Of a stretch of DNA of 64,000 bases, positions 11,077 to 22,231 are shown piece after piece. The translations under genes and the position numbers were made by a program. The stretch comes from Collybia mongolica (lineage: Eukaryota > Basidiomycota > Agaricomycetes > Agaricales > Clitocybaceae): assembly GCA_013420905.1 (NCBI GenBank), contig JAAXNY010000005.1, positions 558,001 through 622,000 on the forward strand, read 5' to 3'. Numbering within the stretch: position 1 is the first letter of the stretch; each line of letters starts with the position of its first letter. The notes beneath the pieces were generated by a model, which searched no databases, was not told the DNA's origin, and saw only the letters and a program-made list of their open reading frames with translations.

Positions 11077-11095
11077 GAGCGCGGGGCCCATAACC
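11077..11095 (-). promoter_or_regulatory. Copia primer-binding site, half-tRNA type
   Basis: Immediately inside the 5' LTR the plus strand reads GAGCGCGGGGCCCATAACC, which resembles the anticodon arm of eukaryotic initiator tRNA-Met (GGGCCCAUAAC). The element strand therefore starts GGTTATGGGCCCCGCGC, as in Drosophila copia, which primes with a 5' half of tRNA-iMet rather than with the tRNA 3' end. Confidence 0.75.
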
Positions 11096-11484
11096 TATTA
11101 GAATAGGAAGGTGCAGGGATGTCTGTGACAGCCAACAGCTGAAGTCCGAAGTAAGTAACTGGTTTATTGATCAAACAGAAGCTGTACTAACCTGAAGTCC
11201 GAAGTAAGTAACTGGGGACTTCAGGACTATCTACTCTCCTATATATATGTGCTAGAACAATAAGGAGAGTAAAGACAATAAGAACAATAAGAAGATGATA
11301 AGGATCTGATCATCTGGTATGATAGTGATCAGCATCTGGTCATCTGGTCAGATGCCAAGAGATCAAGAACAATAGAGACAATAGTCACCAGACCATGATA
11401 ACCATCTGATAAGGATCAGGTGGATCAGGGGTGACAGAAACAGCATAAGGCTGTGTATGGAGATGCATGTGGTCAGTTCTAACA
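11096..11484 (-). repeat. Copia LTR (5' LTR of the element)
   Basis: Same 389-bp sequence as 5828-6216. On the minus strand it precedes the primer-binding site and so is the promoter-bearing LTR. GGACT follows at 11485-11489. Confidence 0.93.
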
Positions 11485-12006
11485 GGACTCGGCACTCAAC
11501 ATCCTCCTCACACTAATAATTGTTATGCGCCTATCAATACATCATAGGCATTTTAGAAATACATACTTCTCTGCACAGTACAAGGGCATCATCACCATGC
11601 TTGTGGAAAGCTCAGCCATATATGCCGTCTCATCCATTTTGTTCATCGGGACTTATGGCGCTGGTAATACCATCTCAGTATTGTTCCTCCCTATTTTATC
11701 GCAGACTCAGGCACGTTATTTATTCCTTCATCAGGATGTGCTCATCTCTAACTCTCATATTTTTAGGTCATAGCACCACTCCTTGTCATATCACGGGTAT
11801 CGAGACGGAAAGCCTGGACTGAAGACAGTGGGGCATACCCGGGCAATTCCCTGGTCCTCCCATCTTCAATGGATGGCACGACAACTCAGGTTGACACGAT
11901 GGGCATGAGCATGACCCCAGACAAGAACATTTTTCCCCCATAGAACAGAGAGCTCGAGCATCATATGATCTTACTGAGACTTAACCAGTATAGTGAAGTC
12001 GATTCT

Positions 12007-13079
12007 TTATTCCGTAGATACATATTGGTTGCGTGTAGCGCATGAATAACACACCTCATTGTTTTCCACAAAGATCATTACTATTGCGCAGGCGCGTGGT
12101 CTGGACACATGACAGCCGACTGTAGTTATAGTGCCGTTGGTAGGAACGAGGTACAGCAAATGACGTTCATCCTTTGAGCTTGAGGACAAAACGTGGTCAT
12201 CATCTAGGGCGACAATATTTAAACCGCCCAGCCACCATGAAGGATCTACAGAATCTTGCTCCTTGTCATGCAGGGGGACGTGCCTGGTGTCGACAGGAAA
12301 ACATTTAGCATCATCTGTCTTCTTATTCAGTCTAGGTAACCCGAATAATCACTTGAGAGGTATGAGCGTCCGATCAGGTGGGCTGCACGGCACTCATAGT
12401 ACAACAAAGACCTGGGTCCTGGGGGATGGTGGGTAAAGTTTGCGATACACGTCGGGCGGCGCACCCGTCCCAGTGAGCATCCCAGGGCATATCGGGGTGA
12501 CTTCATTTACACCAAGAAAGAAGACTTCCATCATCGTCGAAATGCGGGTTCGAATAATAGTCGGCTGCTGATAGAAGTAGAGTGACGGTAAAGGAAGCAT
12601 CTTGACGCGTATCAATGTTTATGAGGCTGTTGGCAATGTCCGCTGACGTCGTATGATGGGTGAGGTGCTCGAGGATGCAAATGATCACATGTAGGTATTG
12701 AGGATGTATAGTGAAGCCAGTGAAGTGGTGTGTTTAATGAGAAGTTGCTTTCTCTGGGATCGCTTTGTCCACCCGTGTTTACTGTATAAATCTAGCTATC
12801 TCTAAAATTGGAGAGAATGAGCCCTTCGTGAACAACCGTATTATCAACCCTCGGGTGACGTTTTTGCTGTGGAAAATTGAGCTTATCAGCAGCAGCACGA
12901 CCGTACTCATGAACACGTCTCCTTACATCCCATTCTGTTTCAAATATTTCTTTCCCGCTCCGAGAGTTAGCAACAACGCTCCTCCCATTTTGCTCTGGGC
13001 GTGACTCGACGTGGTAGAGAGTCAATAGTATTGGATCGACTAGCACGTCCTCTTTAGATACTGACTGCGATAAACCCAA
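12007..13079 (-). pseudogene. Decayed S9 (dipeptidyl-peptidase-like) peptidase fragment
   Basis: Read on the minus strand from 13079, conserved stretches appear in the right order but in different frames with stops: DVLVDPILLTLYHVESRPEQ and RRRVHEYG (13079-12792), an ICILEHLTHHTTSADIANSL stretch with INIDTR, YYSNPHFDDDGSLLSWC, HPDMPWD, then NIVALDDDHVLSSSSKDERH and LLYLVPTNGTITTV near 12007-12200. This follows the beta-propeller half of S9 family proteins. The alpha/beta-hydrolase half with the catalytic serine is not present before the neighbouring gene at 11943. It is a truncated, multiply broken relic. Confidence 0.68.
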
Positions 13080-13451
13080 GTATGATTAGCCCAGGATGAG
13101 TGAACCGAGCGTTTCGGAGACGAGCTTCGCTTCGACTGGTGACTCCCAATTCCTATATGGTGCAATAACAGCTTCGTCTACATTTTGTAGCAATTCAGTA
13201 GCAATAAAAGGGATGATTGCGCGTCAGGTGGGTATAGCAAGGTTCTTGTCATGCTCCTTTTTGTCATGCTCCTGAGATGGTTCCTTAATATATAAGGTCA
13301 AGGGAGTGCAGCGGCGGGATTCGGATGTGGTCTTCTGGTAAAAAGCTCCTTCCCGGTCCGCGGAATCGGGTGGCGTTCGGATTGGCCATGTGATTTGGCT
13401 GACATAACTGATGACTGCACAGCAAAAATTGGCACTCTTCTTTACACCACC
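13080..13451. other. Intergenic, probable promoter of the RNA-binding protein gene
   Basis: No open frame of note. It separates the S9 relic from the start codon at 13452. No TATA box or other defined motif could be assigned with confidence. Confidence 0.4.
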
Positions 13452-15438
13452 ATGTCTGACCTCGACGCAGATTTGTATGGCGGTAGGCTTTTCATTTCAA
13501 CCATTCATTGCTCAAAATTTTATTGAACATACCACTTCCAGACCTCTACGGCAATGACGAGACTGACTTCAATGACCAAGTCACCGAGGAAAAGGACACG
13601 CAATCGCCAACTGAGCAAACTTCAACCGAAGTACGGCCAGCCCCGACCGCCTCCGAAGACAATACACCGAAGCCAATACCAACAGCAACCACGGACACCA
13701 ATGGCATCAACCAATATACTGTACCTACAACCTCAACGCCCACCGCAACACCTTCATACACACAACCCGCGACACAGCAAATTCCAACATACGAACAGCC
13801 GCAACCAGCTGAGTACAGGGAGCCTGCCGCTGCTAGAAGCGACGGTGGTTACCAAAACATACCTGTGAACGAACGGACAGTGCGACCGTCGGAAATGAAA
13901 GACGAAGGGTAAGAATTCACATGACCAGTACTCATTACCTCCCTAGGCGTCTACTGGGGGCCTCTGCCGCCCGCTAGATACGTTAACTTGGATCTGTAGA
14001 TGACTCTCGCGTAGTCAGTCGCATCGTCTAAGCTAGCTCTAGCGTATCTGCTGCCTTCTCTACGTCTAGGCTAGGCTAAACACCCACAGTAGCGTCTTTC
14101 CCATTCTATCCTCCTTGTCATAACAATTCTGTCTAGCATACCGATACTAATAGCATCCTTGCTTTTCTATGTGACCTCTGCCGCCCCCGTACATCATCAA
14201 CCTACAGCAAAATGTTCATTGGCGGTTTAAACTGGGACACGACAGATGGTATATACATGTTGTCTCACTCGTCATCTACATCCTGCTCAATTCCCCTATT
14301 TCAGAGTCTCTACGAGATTACTTCACTCAGTTTGGGAAGGTCGACGCTTGCACCATCATGCGTGATGCTGCAGGTCGTTCACGATGCTTTGCATTTTTGA
14401 CCTTCGAAGACCCTGCAAGTGTGAACGCCGTTATGGTCCGGGAACACTTCCTGGACGGTAAGATTGTAAGCACCCGAGCCTATGGACCTTATCAAAGCTA
14501 TTCATCACGACGATTCAGATTGACCCCAAGCGGGCTATCCCTCGTCAAGAGCACCAACGCGCAACAAAACTATTCATCGGCGGTCTCGCTGGGAGTGTCA
14601 CCTCAGAATCTATGCGTGAATTCTTTTCCCAGTTTGGGAAAGTTATCGACTCCACTGTTATGTTGGATCGTGAGACCGGCAGAAGCAAAGGCTTCGGTTT
14701 TGTGTCTTTTGAAGACACGAATGTACAACCTTTCCTAGGTTTTGGAAATCTTGAAATTGATGGCAAGCTAGTGTGTTTTACCCCGGACGTTTTCTGGCCC
14801 TTTGATTTTCACTGACTGTAACCCCTACACAGATCGATGTTAAGCTCGCGCAGCCCCGGTACCAGCGAGACAGCTATCCGAATGAGGATGGCGCAGGCAA
14901 TGGGGAATTTGCTCAAGTCACTGCCCGGTTCCCCGGTCAGCAGGCCAACTTCGCCGGGGCTGCCGGTGTCGGCGCAGGCGCTGCCGCCGGGAACGCCCCC
15001 TTCGACCCTCAAGCACTCGCTGCACTGTACACGCGCATGTTCCAGATGACGGGTGCGGGCGGCCAGATGAACCCTGCGATGATGGGGGGGATGGGCGGCG
15101 CGATGAACCCGATGATGGGCATGGGCGGCCCTGCGTTTGCTGGTGGGATGCGGCCGGGTATGGGTATGGGTATGGGCGGAGGGATGGGGATGGGGATGGG
15201 TACGGGGATGGGTACGGGGATGGGTACGGGGATGGGTACGGGGATAGGTGGGATGGGCCGAGGGGGCGCGGGGGCGATGATGGCTGGCGGTGGAGGGGCT
15301 ATGAATCCGAACATTCCGAGGGGCCCGCGAGGCGGCAACGGCGGCCCAACGCCCACTGGGCCGATGGGAGGGGCGAGTGTCGGGCCTCAGAGAACCGGCC
15401 AGCGTGGGCAACACAACTTCCACCCTTATGCGCGGTGA
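13452..15438 (+). CDS. Hrp1/Nab4-like RNA-binding protein with two RRMs
   Basis: Six exons: 13452-13482, 13542-13908, 14208-14248, 14305-14465, 14519-14770 and 14833-15438, all GT-AG and in phase, giving 485 aa. The N-terminus (MSDLDADLYG, then DLYGNDETDF) leads to a Gln/Pro/Thr-rich region. RRM1 has RNP2 MFIGGLNW and RNP1 RCFAFLTFE; the linker IDPKRAIPR is diagnostic for the Hrp1/DAZAP1/Musashi group; RRM2 has LFIGGLAG and KGFGFVSFED. The C-terminus is rich in Gly and Met and ends RTGQRGQHNFHPYAR. Yeast Hrp1 binds the UA-rich element in 3' end formation (CF IB) and shuttles between nucleus and cytoplasm; a similar role is inferred. The second intron (299 nt) is long for this window. No break was seen. 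Confidence 0.93.
15162..15246 (+). repeat. Minisatellite coding for GMGT/GMGM repeats
   Basis: Tandem 12-bp units of the type GGGTACGGGGAT (preceded by GGGTATGGGTAT variants) code for GMGMGMGG, then four GMGT units, in the C-terminal tail of the Hrp1-like protein. Unit number is likely to vary between strains. Confidence 0.8.
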
Positions 15439-16299
15439 TCGGTTGCTGTGATATGGACTACACTTCCTTAAAAGTCGACGCTGAGGTGGTAAAATATTCG
15501 GGCTGTGTTGCGTCTAGAAAATCCATTTCGAAGCTGAAATGCTACTTTCTTTCGACTTTTACATATTTTTTTTTTCTTTTATCGTCGTACTTATGTTTCC
15601 TCCCCTCTCATTCCTGTTACATATAAAGTTCCCGCATATATTGTACGCCGCCATCATAAGTATTTGTCTGTAACATTTTATCGAGCTTAGCGCAATTGGT
15701 TACACAGCCTAATGAGTATCTGAACATCGTACGCAACCTTAGCTTCGCTGTAGACCTCCGATGTGACCATATGGCTCCCTAAAGCCTTCATCAAAATCGC
15801 GTTCATTCTGGATACTCGACTCTACTTCGACAGCTTGTAATCGTCCTAGTTCTCTCTGATGTCCTCGACCCACATTAATACACTCCTTGAAAGATTCGAC
15901 GTAAAGAATACATACTGAATCAATAAGCACTCCTTCCAGAATCTCCTTTCATTTAATAGACTGGTCCGTGTCGGTAAGGAGCTCTCAAAATGATTTCGGA
16001 AATATTCTCGTCAGTGATTCCAGCCAGGGGCGAGGGTGCGTTGCAATGAGAATATTGCCGTCACGGACGTCGCAATGAAGCCATCCGATAAGAAAGGTAT
16101 TTAATTAACCTAAACATTTAGGGCATATAAAAGGATGAATGAATCGACAGACAGGGTGTTCAGTGGGTATCGTCTCGGGTCCATTGCCGCCAAACGGGTT
16201 ATAATATTTAGCTGGCATTGGGAATGTATGCGTCATGTAACTCTAGGTAGCCCGAAATATCCTGTCGTATCCTTGAACATATCGCGTTCATTGTCCATG
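15439..16299. other. Intergenic, nothing recognised
   Basis: The first ~200 bp is pyrimidine-rich 3' flank of the RNA-binding protein gene, with a T-run near 15567. No further feature could be supported. Confidence 0.4.
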
Positions 16300-17047
16300 T
16301 GACATGTGTTCGTTTAAAGGCCATGAATCTTTGAAGATGTAACTGGGTGGAATCACGGCGGGTTTGTTTTCACTATCATACCAACAATCCAACGGATGAA
16401 CCGAGGGCTTCTCCAGGGGAATGGGATTGGTGTACCGTTGACCGATGGGTTTCAGCTCTTCGGCGAGGTCTCTTTCAGTGAGCAGGGCATGTAACAGTAC
16501 AAGCTTTGCGGTCCTTTTCAGTCTCTTGGTTGCGTCCTCGTGGTTCTTGCGGATAACACCTCTATGGGTCTGCCCAGCGATTCCACGCTATTCGCCATTG
16601 GATCCAGGAGTCGGGGAAGAAGAATTGGGCCTTGCTTGATGGCCTTGACGGAGTGGATGCGCAATTATGAATTGTGGCCTGAACTATGGCCTGATTGGTT
16701 GTGGTCACCTGACTGTTGGCACACTTTTCGAGCAGGAGGACCTGAATCTGGGTGCTGCTCAAATGAGTTTGGATGAATTTCAAGACAGGGGATAAAAAGT
16801 CCGACACACCTTTCGACGATACTATTCCTTGTCTAAGCAATTCCAACCTGATCTTGCTCTCGTGGGCGAACCTCAAACCACGTCCGCATCGTGAACCATA
16901 CCAGTTAAAAGCCTGCACGAACACGCTATCTCGGGGTGGGATGCTTGACATTCGGAAGGAAATTCGGTGTTTTATGCACCCAACAGGACTAAGGATGGGA
17001 TGAGGTGCTTGGCCAGGTCGAGAAGCGTCGAGAAATATGGAGCCCAA
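16300..17047 (-). pseudogene. Unrecognised coding-like exons
   Basis: On the minus strand a frame from 17047 gives 161 codons including SSIPPRDSVFVQAFNWYG and SPVLKFIQTHLSSTQIQVLL. After a change of frame another stretch reads NHEDATKRLKRTAKLVLLHA and KPSVHPLDCWYDSENKPAVI. Codon patterns and amino-acid make-up look protein-coding, but joining the pieces needs at least one unclear intron or frameshift, and no family was recognised. It may be a multi-exon gene or a relic. Confidence 0.35.
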
Positions 17048-17309
17048 GCAATGTGCACCAGGAAGGAGAAAAGACGCGAGTTTGTGGTCAAGACGGTATG
17101 AATGACAACCACAATCTGGGTCCTTCTTCGCTAGTGTTGCCCTGGAGTTGCCCTACTGGACAACATAAACTATCAGTAAGGCTACCAACTACCGGTTGGA
17201 TTCGAGAGATGTGTCGGAGTTTAATCTCTTCTTCATGTTGTGGACACCGCACACGCTCAGAAAAGGGAAAACAACGCGCAAACATTCATGAGCGATCCAA
17301 TTGAAACGT

Positions 17310-19800
17310 TGATACTGTGACCAAGCTAGCCTGGTCTTCCAAGTTCCAACATATTGGCCATATAAACAGAACGGAACCCCCATGTGCCGAACGTGCAATT
17401 TGTCAAGGGCTGCTACAGTTCACGTTCTCTTCACTACGGGTCTGTCCCTTGTTAACGTTAAACTACTGCCGACTACTCACACTTCGTCAACGGTCCACCT
17501 CCAGTCTGCCTCATGCGACGCATTGTCGTCCCAGCGCTTCCACCATGATCTGGGTCTTCAACCCGACTGACGCCGTCAAGCAGCCAACCAGTTAGTGTCA
17601 AGGTTGTCGTCGAGTGCAGTCACAAAGACTCTGCGCTTCGAGGAAGCGTTACACAATACGACCCACGCTCATGCATGCCGTAGCCCAGTAGGGTCATATA
17701 AAGCAAAGCCTAGCCCTAAACAAAAGGACGACATTCTCTTGCTGACGTGTGCTCCACCCGTTCTTGTTTCATTCAGTACATCCTACCACCATCCAGCGAA
17801 CGCCTCAGTGACGCACGGACTGAACATCCCCTCACGATAGCATCACCAACAAGCTCTCTAACAGTCTCGTAAGTTTGAGAGACAAATATGCACTGTGTTT
17901 GGCTTCTTACTCGTCGATGCCCCTATGTATTACTCTCGTCTGGTCCACGCTATCGCTGACCAAATACCGGACCGTCACTTTGCGACTGCCATCCTTTCCG
18001 TCCTCATGAAATGCGAAATGGGCGACGATGCTGGATATCATTGGCCAAGTGAATGTAGCGCCTGTTGGAAATGCAAGATGGCCTTGAAACCTTCCGAATT
18101 CTCTGTCCCCGTCCAGGCTCCGTCTCCCGGCTAATTGTCATCGCCCTTCTCATCCACCCCCCGCACTGCATCCCTACCACCAGCCAGCGCCCAGCCAGAA
18201 CCCATTATCAATACCTGCTTCCATAAGCACTTTACGCCCCACTCCAGCGTATCTTCATCGTCCTCCCTACGAACCCCCAAAACCCTATCAACGCTTTAAA
18301 CGCCTATCCAACTCCCCCCCTCCTGTGTCCAAACCCAGCACTAGCCCACACGGCAGGGAGGCGGGAGGTGGCATGGATGCCCAATGCATCAGCCGCGTTG
18401 GATTGGTTAGGGGGTATCGCCCCGCTGTGTGGGCGGGGGCACGATAAGGCTTGGAGCGGAACAGGCTCTAACAAGATCACAAACTGTTACGAAGTTCCAT
18501 CAAGTCCGCTGGCCTGCACCGCCCCCTTTTGTTGCCTATGACCCAGACCAAGGAATACGCGCTCCCTCGCCTCACCCCTATATAGTCAAGGTTGCTGCTC
18601 GCGTAGTATCACGGATCGTCAGGCTCCGTTGTCGAAGGTGCTGGCTCTCAGTATCTATCCCATCACCTCATGAAACATGTCCGTAATACGAGCTTGTCAG
18701 TGCAAGACTACCGATGCAGAGCGAGACTTATGGTTGCGGACATGGATTCAATGTCCAGTTGAAAACGACGATTACCGAACCGATGAGGCCAGAGGACTCG
18801 TTCACCATCGGAGATTGATGATGAGAATAAACCAAATTTCTCTCCGCCTCTTTTTGCACTGACCCTGGGGATCTGGATCACTTACTCTTCCTGCCGTAAC
18901 TGCGCGCTAAAGTGCCCTTAGGGAGTAGACGAGGTGAGAGAGGAACAGCAGGGGATGTGATTCGATTCCCCATTTTCCGAATCAAACAATTTGTGGTCTT
19001 CGATGACATCAACGCTGAATAGGGCGATAATTTATATCCGACACAGGTTCTGGTGTGGGTTATAGCCAAGCCATGAAACGGCATATCGACGAACGGACGC
19101 GAACAACAAGGTTTGCGAGAAATAGTCACAAATAGTCGTGCCCACCCCATCATCCTTTTCCTTCGCCTTCTACTAAATAAATCTAGCACACATTGTTCAC
19201 GCCCAACTTAACGCAACGTGAGTCTTTCATTTAACATAGAATACATCAAAGCAAAGGCTTGCACCACATCCTGCACAGTGGAGCCAAGACAGACGTGGGG
19301 GAATTGAAACGGAATGCCCTCCCTCCCCGGGTGCCAGATGCTCGTGTCTATCATCATACGTGATACATGGAGTTGGTGTACATGTGGAAAATGGCTCTTG
19401 CAGGATCCGAGGGAGGACACAACTGGTGCGGAGTAAAGTGCAGTTTCCGAAAAAATACGTTATTACCAGCAGGCTCCTCGTTAACTTCACCCGCCTTCAT
19501 ATTGCCTCTATAGCGCCCCATCTACTGCTCCCTCGGTCGGCACATCAATGAAGCTTCCACAGTAGTCGTTCATTCCCCTAAATCCGAAGACTGCAGCTCT
19601 CTCTCGTACATTGTTGCAGATTGGCGCTGAACAAAATGCTCCCCTCGGGTCAAGCAAAAATGACAGTCATCAAACGTGGAGCTGTCCTTTCAAAGCGAAC
19701 AACAGGGAAGGCCTTTGGCGAGGCGCCGATATTATTAGAGTTCTAGCTTCTTTGAACATGTCGGACATCTACGGGCAGTGGTAGCCTATCTGCAACTTGA
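17310..19800 (+). repeat. Old direct duplication, copy 1
   Basis: Anchor strings occur in the same order here and in 20050-21790: ACCAAGCTAGCCTG (17320 and 20067), CTTCGTCAACGG (17487 and 20250), CCCAGTAG.GTCAT (17687 and 20310), CTCTTGCTGAC (17737 and 20416), CGCTCCCTCGCCTC (18567 and 21022), a run around GGAGTTGGTRTRCRTGTGGAAA (19370 and 21184), and GGGCAGTGG.AGCCT (19773 and 21752). The copies are highly diverged, with many indels. No intact gene was recognised inside. Confidence 0.65.
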
Positions 19801-20049
19801 AAACAAGGGGGACCCCAGAATGCTAATGAGTATCTTCGGATTCCCAAACGGCGTTAGGATGTCAGCAGACGTCTATTGACACGGGAAAGTTGCTGAGGAA
19901 CGTGTGTGGATGCCTGTATTTATGATTTGCGGTTTGGGATAGAAGCCAAGCGGATGGCAGTCGGCGAAGAAAAACGACATGCAGAGTGGGACGCGGGTCC
20001 TGCACACAATATTACCCCCAAGCCACTGTATTAACAATCCACGAGCAAC

Positions 20050-21790
20050 ATAATTGAGGCGACGACACCAAGCTAGCCTGCTCTTCCAACGCTGATGCCA
20101 GACTACAAAAACAGAACAGGACATCTGCGCCCCGTTGCTATGTCAAACATGCAATTTGACTATGAATTGTCCATAATATATCCCCTCCTCACCGCATACA
20201 TAGAAGGTTCGTACCTCATTAATACCAAATCACTGCTGATTTCTCACGCTTCGTCAACGGGTACAGTTACAAGGACCCCGCACATCAATTCCACCCATGC
20301 GCGCTTTAACCCAGTAGAGTCATTTGAAACGAGGCTAATCCTTGGATAAAGGAATGATGGGGACTAGTCTGCTCATATTGAGCATCACTTTGAATTATAT
20401 TTTTCTTTGATTTTTCTCTTGCTGACTGATATCAGCGTCTGTTTTCATCAACCGATTATTTCAGTATATCCTATCATCTTTCAATAACTGTCTCAGTTGT
20501 GCAAGTATTGAACGGCTCCCCACCGCAGCACCGCTTACAAGCTCTTGAACGCAGTCTCATAATTGCGTTTAGCTTTCTACCCATCGAGCCCCTCAGAATG
20601 TCCGCACCATCGCAGACCAAAACACTTGACCGCCACTCTCCAATCTCCATCCATTCACCCCGTGAAATGCGTGAAGCGGACGACAACCTTGAACATTATC
20701 AACACGGTGAGCTCAGCGCGTATCGGATAGAGATACGAGTCAAGTAAACGGTGACCGTTTTGTAAATCTTGGTGCCTTTCGGACTCTCTGATCCCATCCA
20801 GGCTTCGTCCCCGATTATGAAATTATCTTCATCATCCTTCCCATTCGGTCGTAGTTTGAGGACAAAATAAAAACAAGGTTTGGGGTGGGACAGCCTCCAA
20901 TCATGCCATAGATGACTCGGGAATTTCATAAATCTCATTGGCCTGCGCCGCACACCTACATGGAGGAGCCGGACCATGGCAGTCTTGGGGGAATGAGGAA
21001 GGTATCAAATGACGGAACAGTACGCTCCCTCGCCTCCGATTGGTTTCAGCACTCAAATCTCCCTGCACCTAATTTCTAGCCTGTTTCATGAACACCACCA
21101 TCGCGTAACCTGGCCTTGAATCGCGTCAACGTCCAGCTTCCCCTGGCGTCAGTGCTTCATGTTTATCACTATGCGCCACGCGGAGTTGGTATGCGTGTGG
21201 AAAGCGGCTCTGGCAGGACTCGAGGGAGACACAAGGAGTGGGAGCGCAGTGACTCGTGTATTACAACTCCCAAAATACTCTGTCATTATCAGCAGGCTCG
21301 TTATCAATATTGTCGGTCATCGCAATGTTGCCGAGGCGCCCCATCGGCGCCCCCTCGATTGGCTCGATCTTGGGGAAGCTTTCGGAAAAAGTCATTATCC
21401 TTCTAAGCCCGGAAATTGCAACTTTGTCCATAACAGTACCAATGATGCCGGTGCTCATTTCGGGTCACGCAACACGATAATCATCAAGCGCGCAGGGTCC
21501 TGTCAGAATAAACGCCAGGGAAGGCCGTTCCAGCGAGGTATCAATAAATTTAAACGCCCACTCGCCTTCGTGGCTGCCACAGGAATCGTAGCATGGTGGT
21601 AGGTTATGCCGCACCGCCCAAATTCCCCTCATTTGGGTTGTGAGCTGTGGTGGACCTTGGAGAACCATATTTTCTAACAGCGTTGTTTCGAGTCTCACTA
21701 TCACTAAGCTGCTCTGTTTCTCCTCCCTCCAAATATGCTGGGACGTCTTCGGGCAGTGGCAGCCTGTTGCGATTGGGCACAATATATCTA
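20050..21790 (+). repeat. Old direct duplication, copy 2
   Basis: Co-linear with 17310-19800 but about 0.7 kb shorter. Short minus-strand frames such as 21604-21804 (RLPLPEDVPAYLEGGE) have a faint counterpart at 19770-19795 (RLPLPVDV), so the unit may once have held a gene on the minus strand. Nothing intact remains. Confidence 0.6.
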
Positions 21791-22231
21791 TCAAATATCC
21801 ACAATTGGTCCTAACGGGGCCTCGCGAGTCAGAAATTAACATCGTGACATACCTCGCGGATAAGCTTCTCTTGCGCGGATACTGCGTACATTGCAATCGG
21901 TGTGACGGACATCTTTGTCAGGTGTACTAGCGAGGACAAAGTCCCCGGCTTCGACGTATAGCATAGGCCTCGCGATTGTATGCGATCGGCACATGGCAAT
22001 CCCTGCTGAATGCCCGACCCGTAACGCATGTAATGTTGTCATGCCGAATCCAATACTAAGTATTGCAAGCCATCCAATTTCTGCAGAGCCAAAGTGAGTT
22101 TGTTACTTTATTTACAGACAAGAGTAAGGGAAACACATATGACTATGGATCATTGTTCTATAATTAAGCACTACTGGTAGAGCTAGAAGGATCGAAAAAA
22201 AAATTGCCTACTTTGCCGTTCCAACATGCTT
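21791..22231. other. Intergenic 3' flank of the membrane-protein gene
   Basis: A minus-strand frame (about 21836-22097) contains a hydrophobic start (FGSAEIGWLAILSIGFGM) and could be a membrane-protein remnant. No family match or splice structure could be defended. Confidence 0.3.

Larger units (their letters stand above)
5828..11484 (-). mobile_element. Complete Ty1/copia LTR retrotransposon
   Basis: The element is 5657 bp on the minus strand, with 389-bp direct LTRs at 5828-6216 and 11096-11484 that are identical by eye, a single long gag-pol frame, a primer-binding site, a polypurine tract and a GGACT duplication. Identical LTRs and an open frame point to a recent insertion. It went into the edge of MITE copy B, which already split the host membrane-protein gene. 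Confidence 0.95.
4608..11943 (+). pseudogene. Agaricomycete multi-pass membrane protein gene, frameshifted and interrupted by MITE plus copia
   Basis: Exons are 4608-4719, 4774-5053, 5107-5185 and 5236 to about 5335; coding resumes at about 11485 and runs to 11710, then 11767-11943. The product is a roughly seven-helix protein of a large agaric family: FVGMHLANMLYG, FFQCMIQLLWPKAGHGRNLI, NWMADALM, LIFPIVMYLASI, MGIMTIFQSSHPNSGLW, PYFSIS, then after the insertions ALNILLTLIIVMRL, GIITMLVESSAIYA and VIAPLLVISRVSRRKAW. Exon 2 is one base short: near 4931 the frame must slip to continue with ENHNFPGGLEAY, and the total exon phase also needs one extra nucleotide. The MITE and copia elements sit in the codons after PYFSIS. 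The last intron starts with GC (11711). Function of the family is unknown; this copy is dead. Confidence 0.8.

Noticed and set aside
18429..18862. Short plus-strand frames between the duplicated segments
   Set aside because: No start context, splice pattern or domain; composition is that of non-coding DNA.
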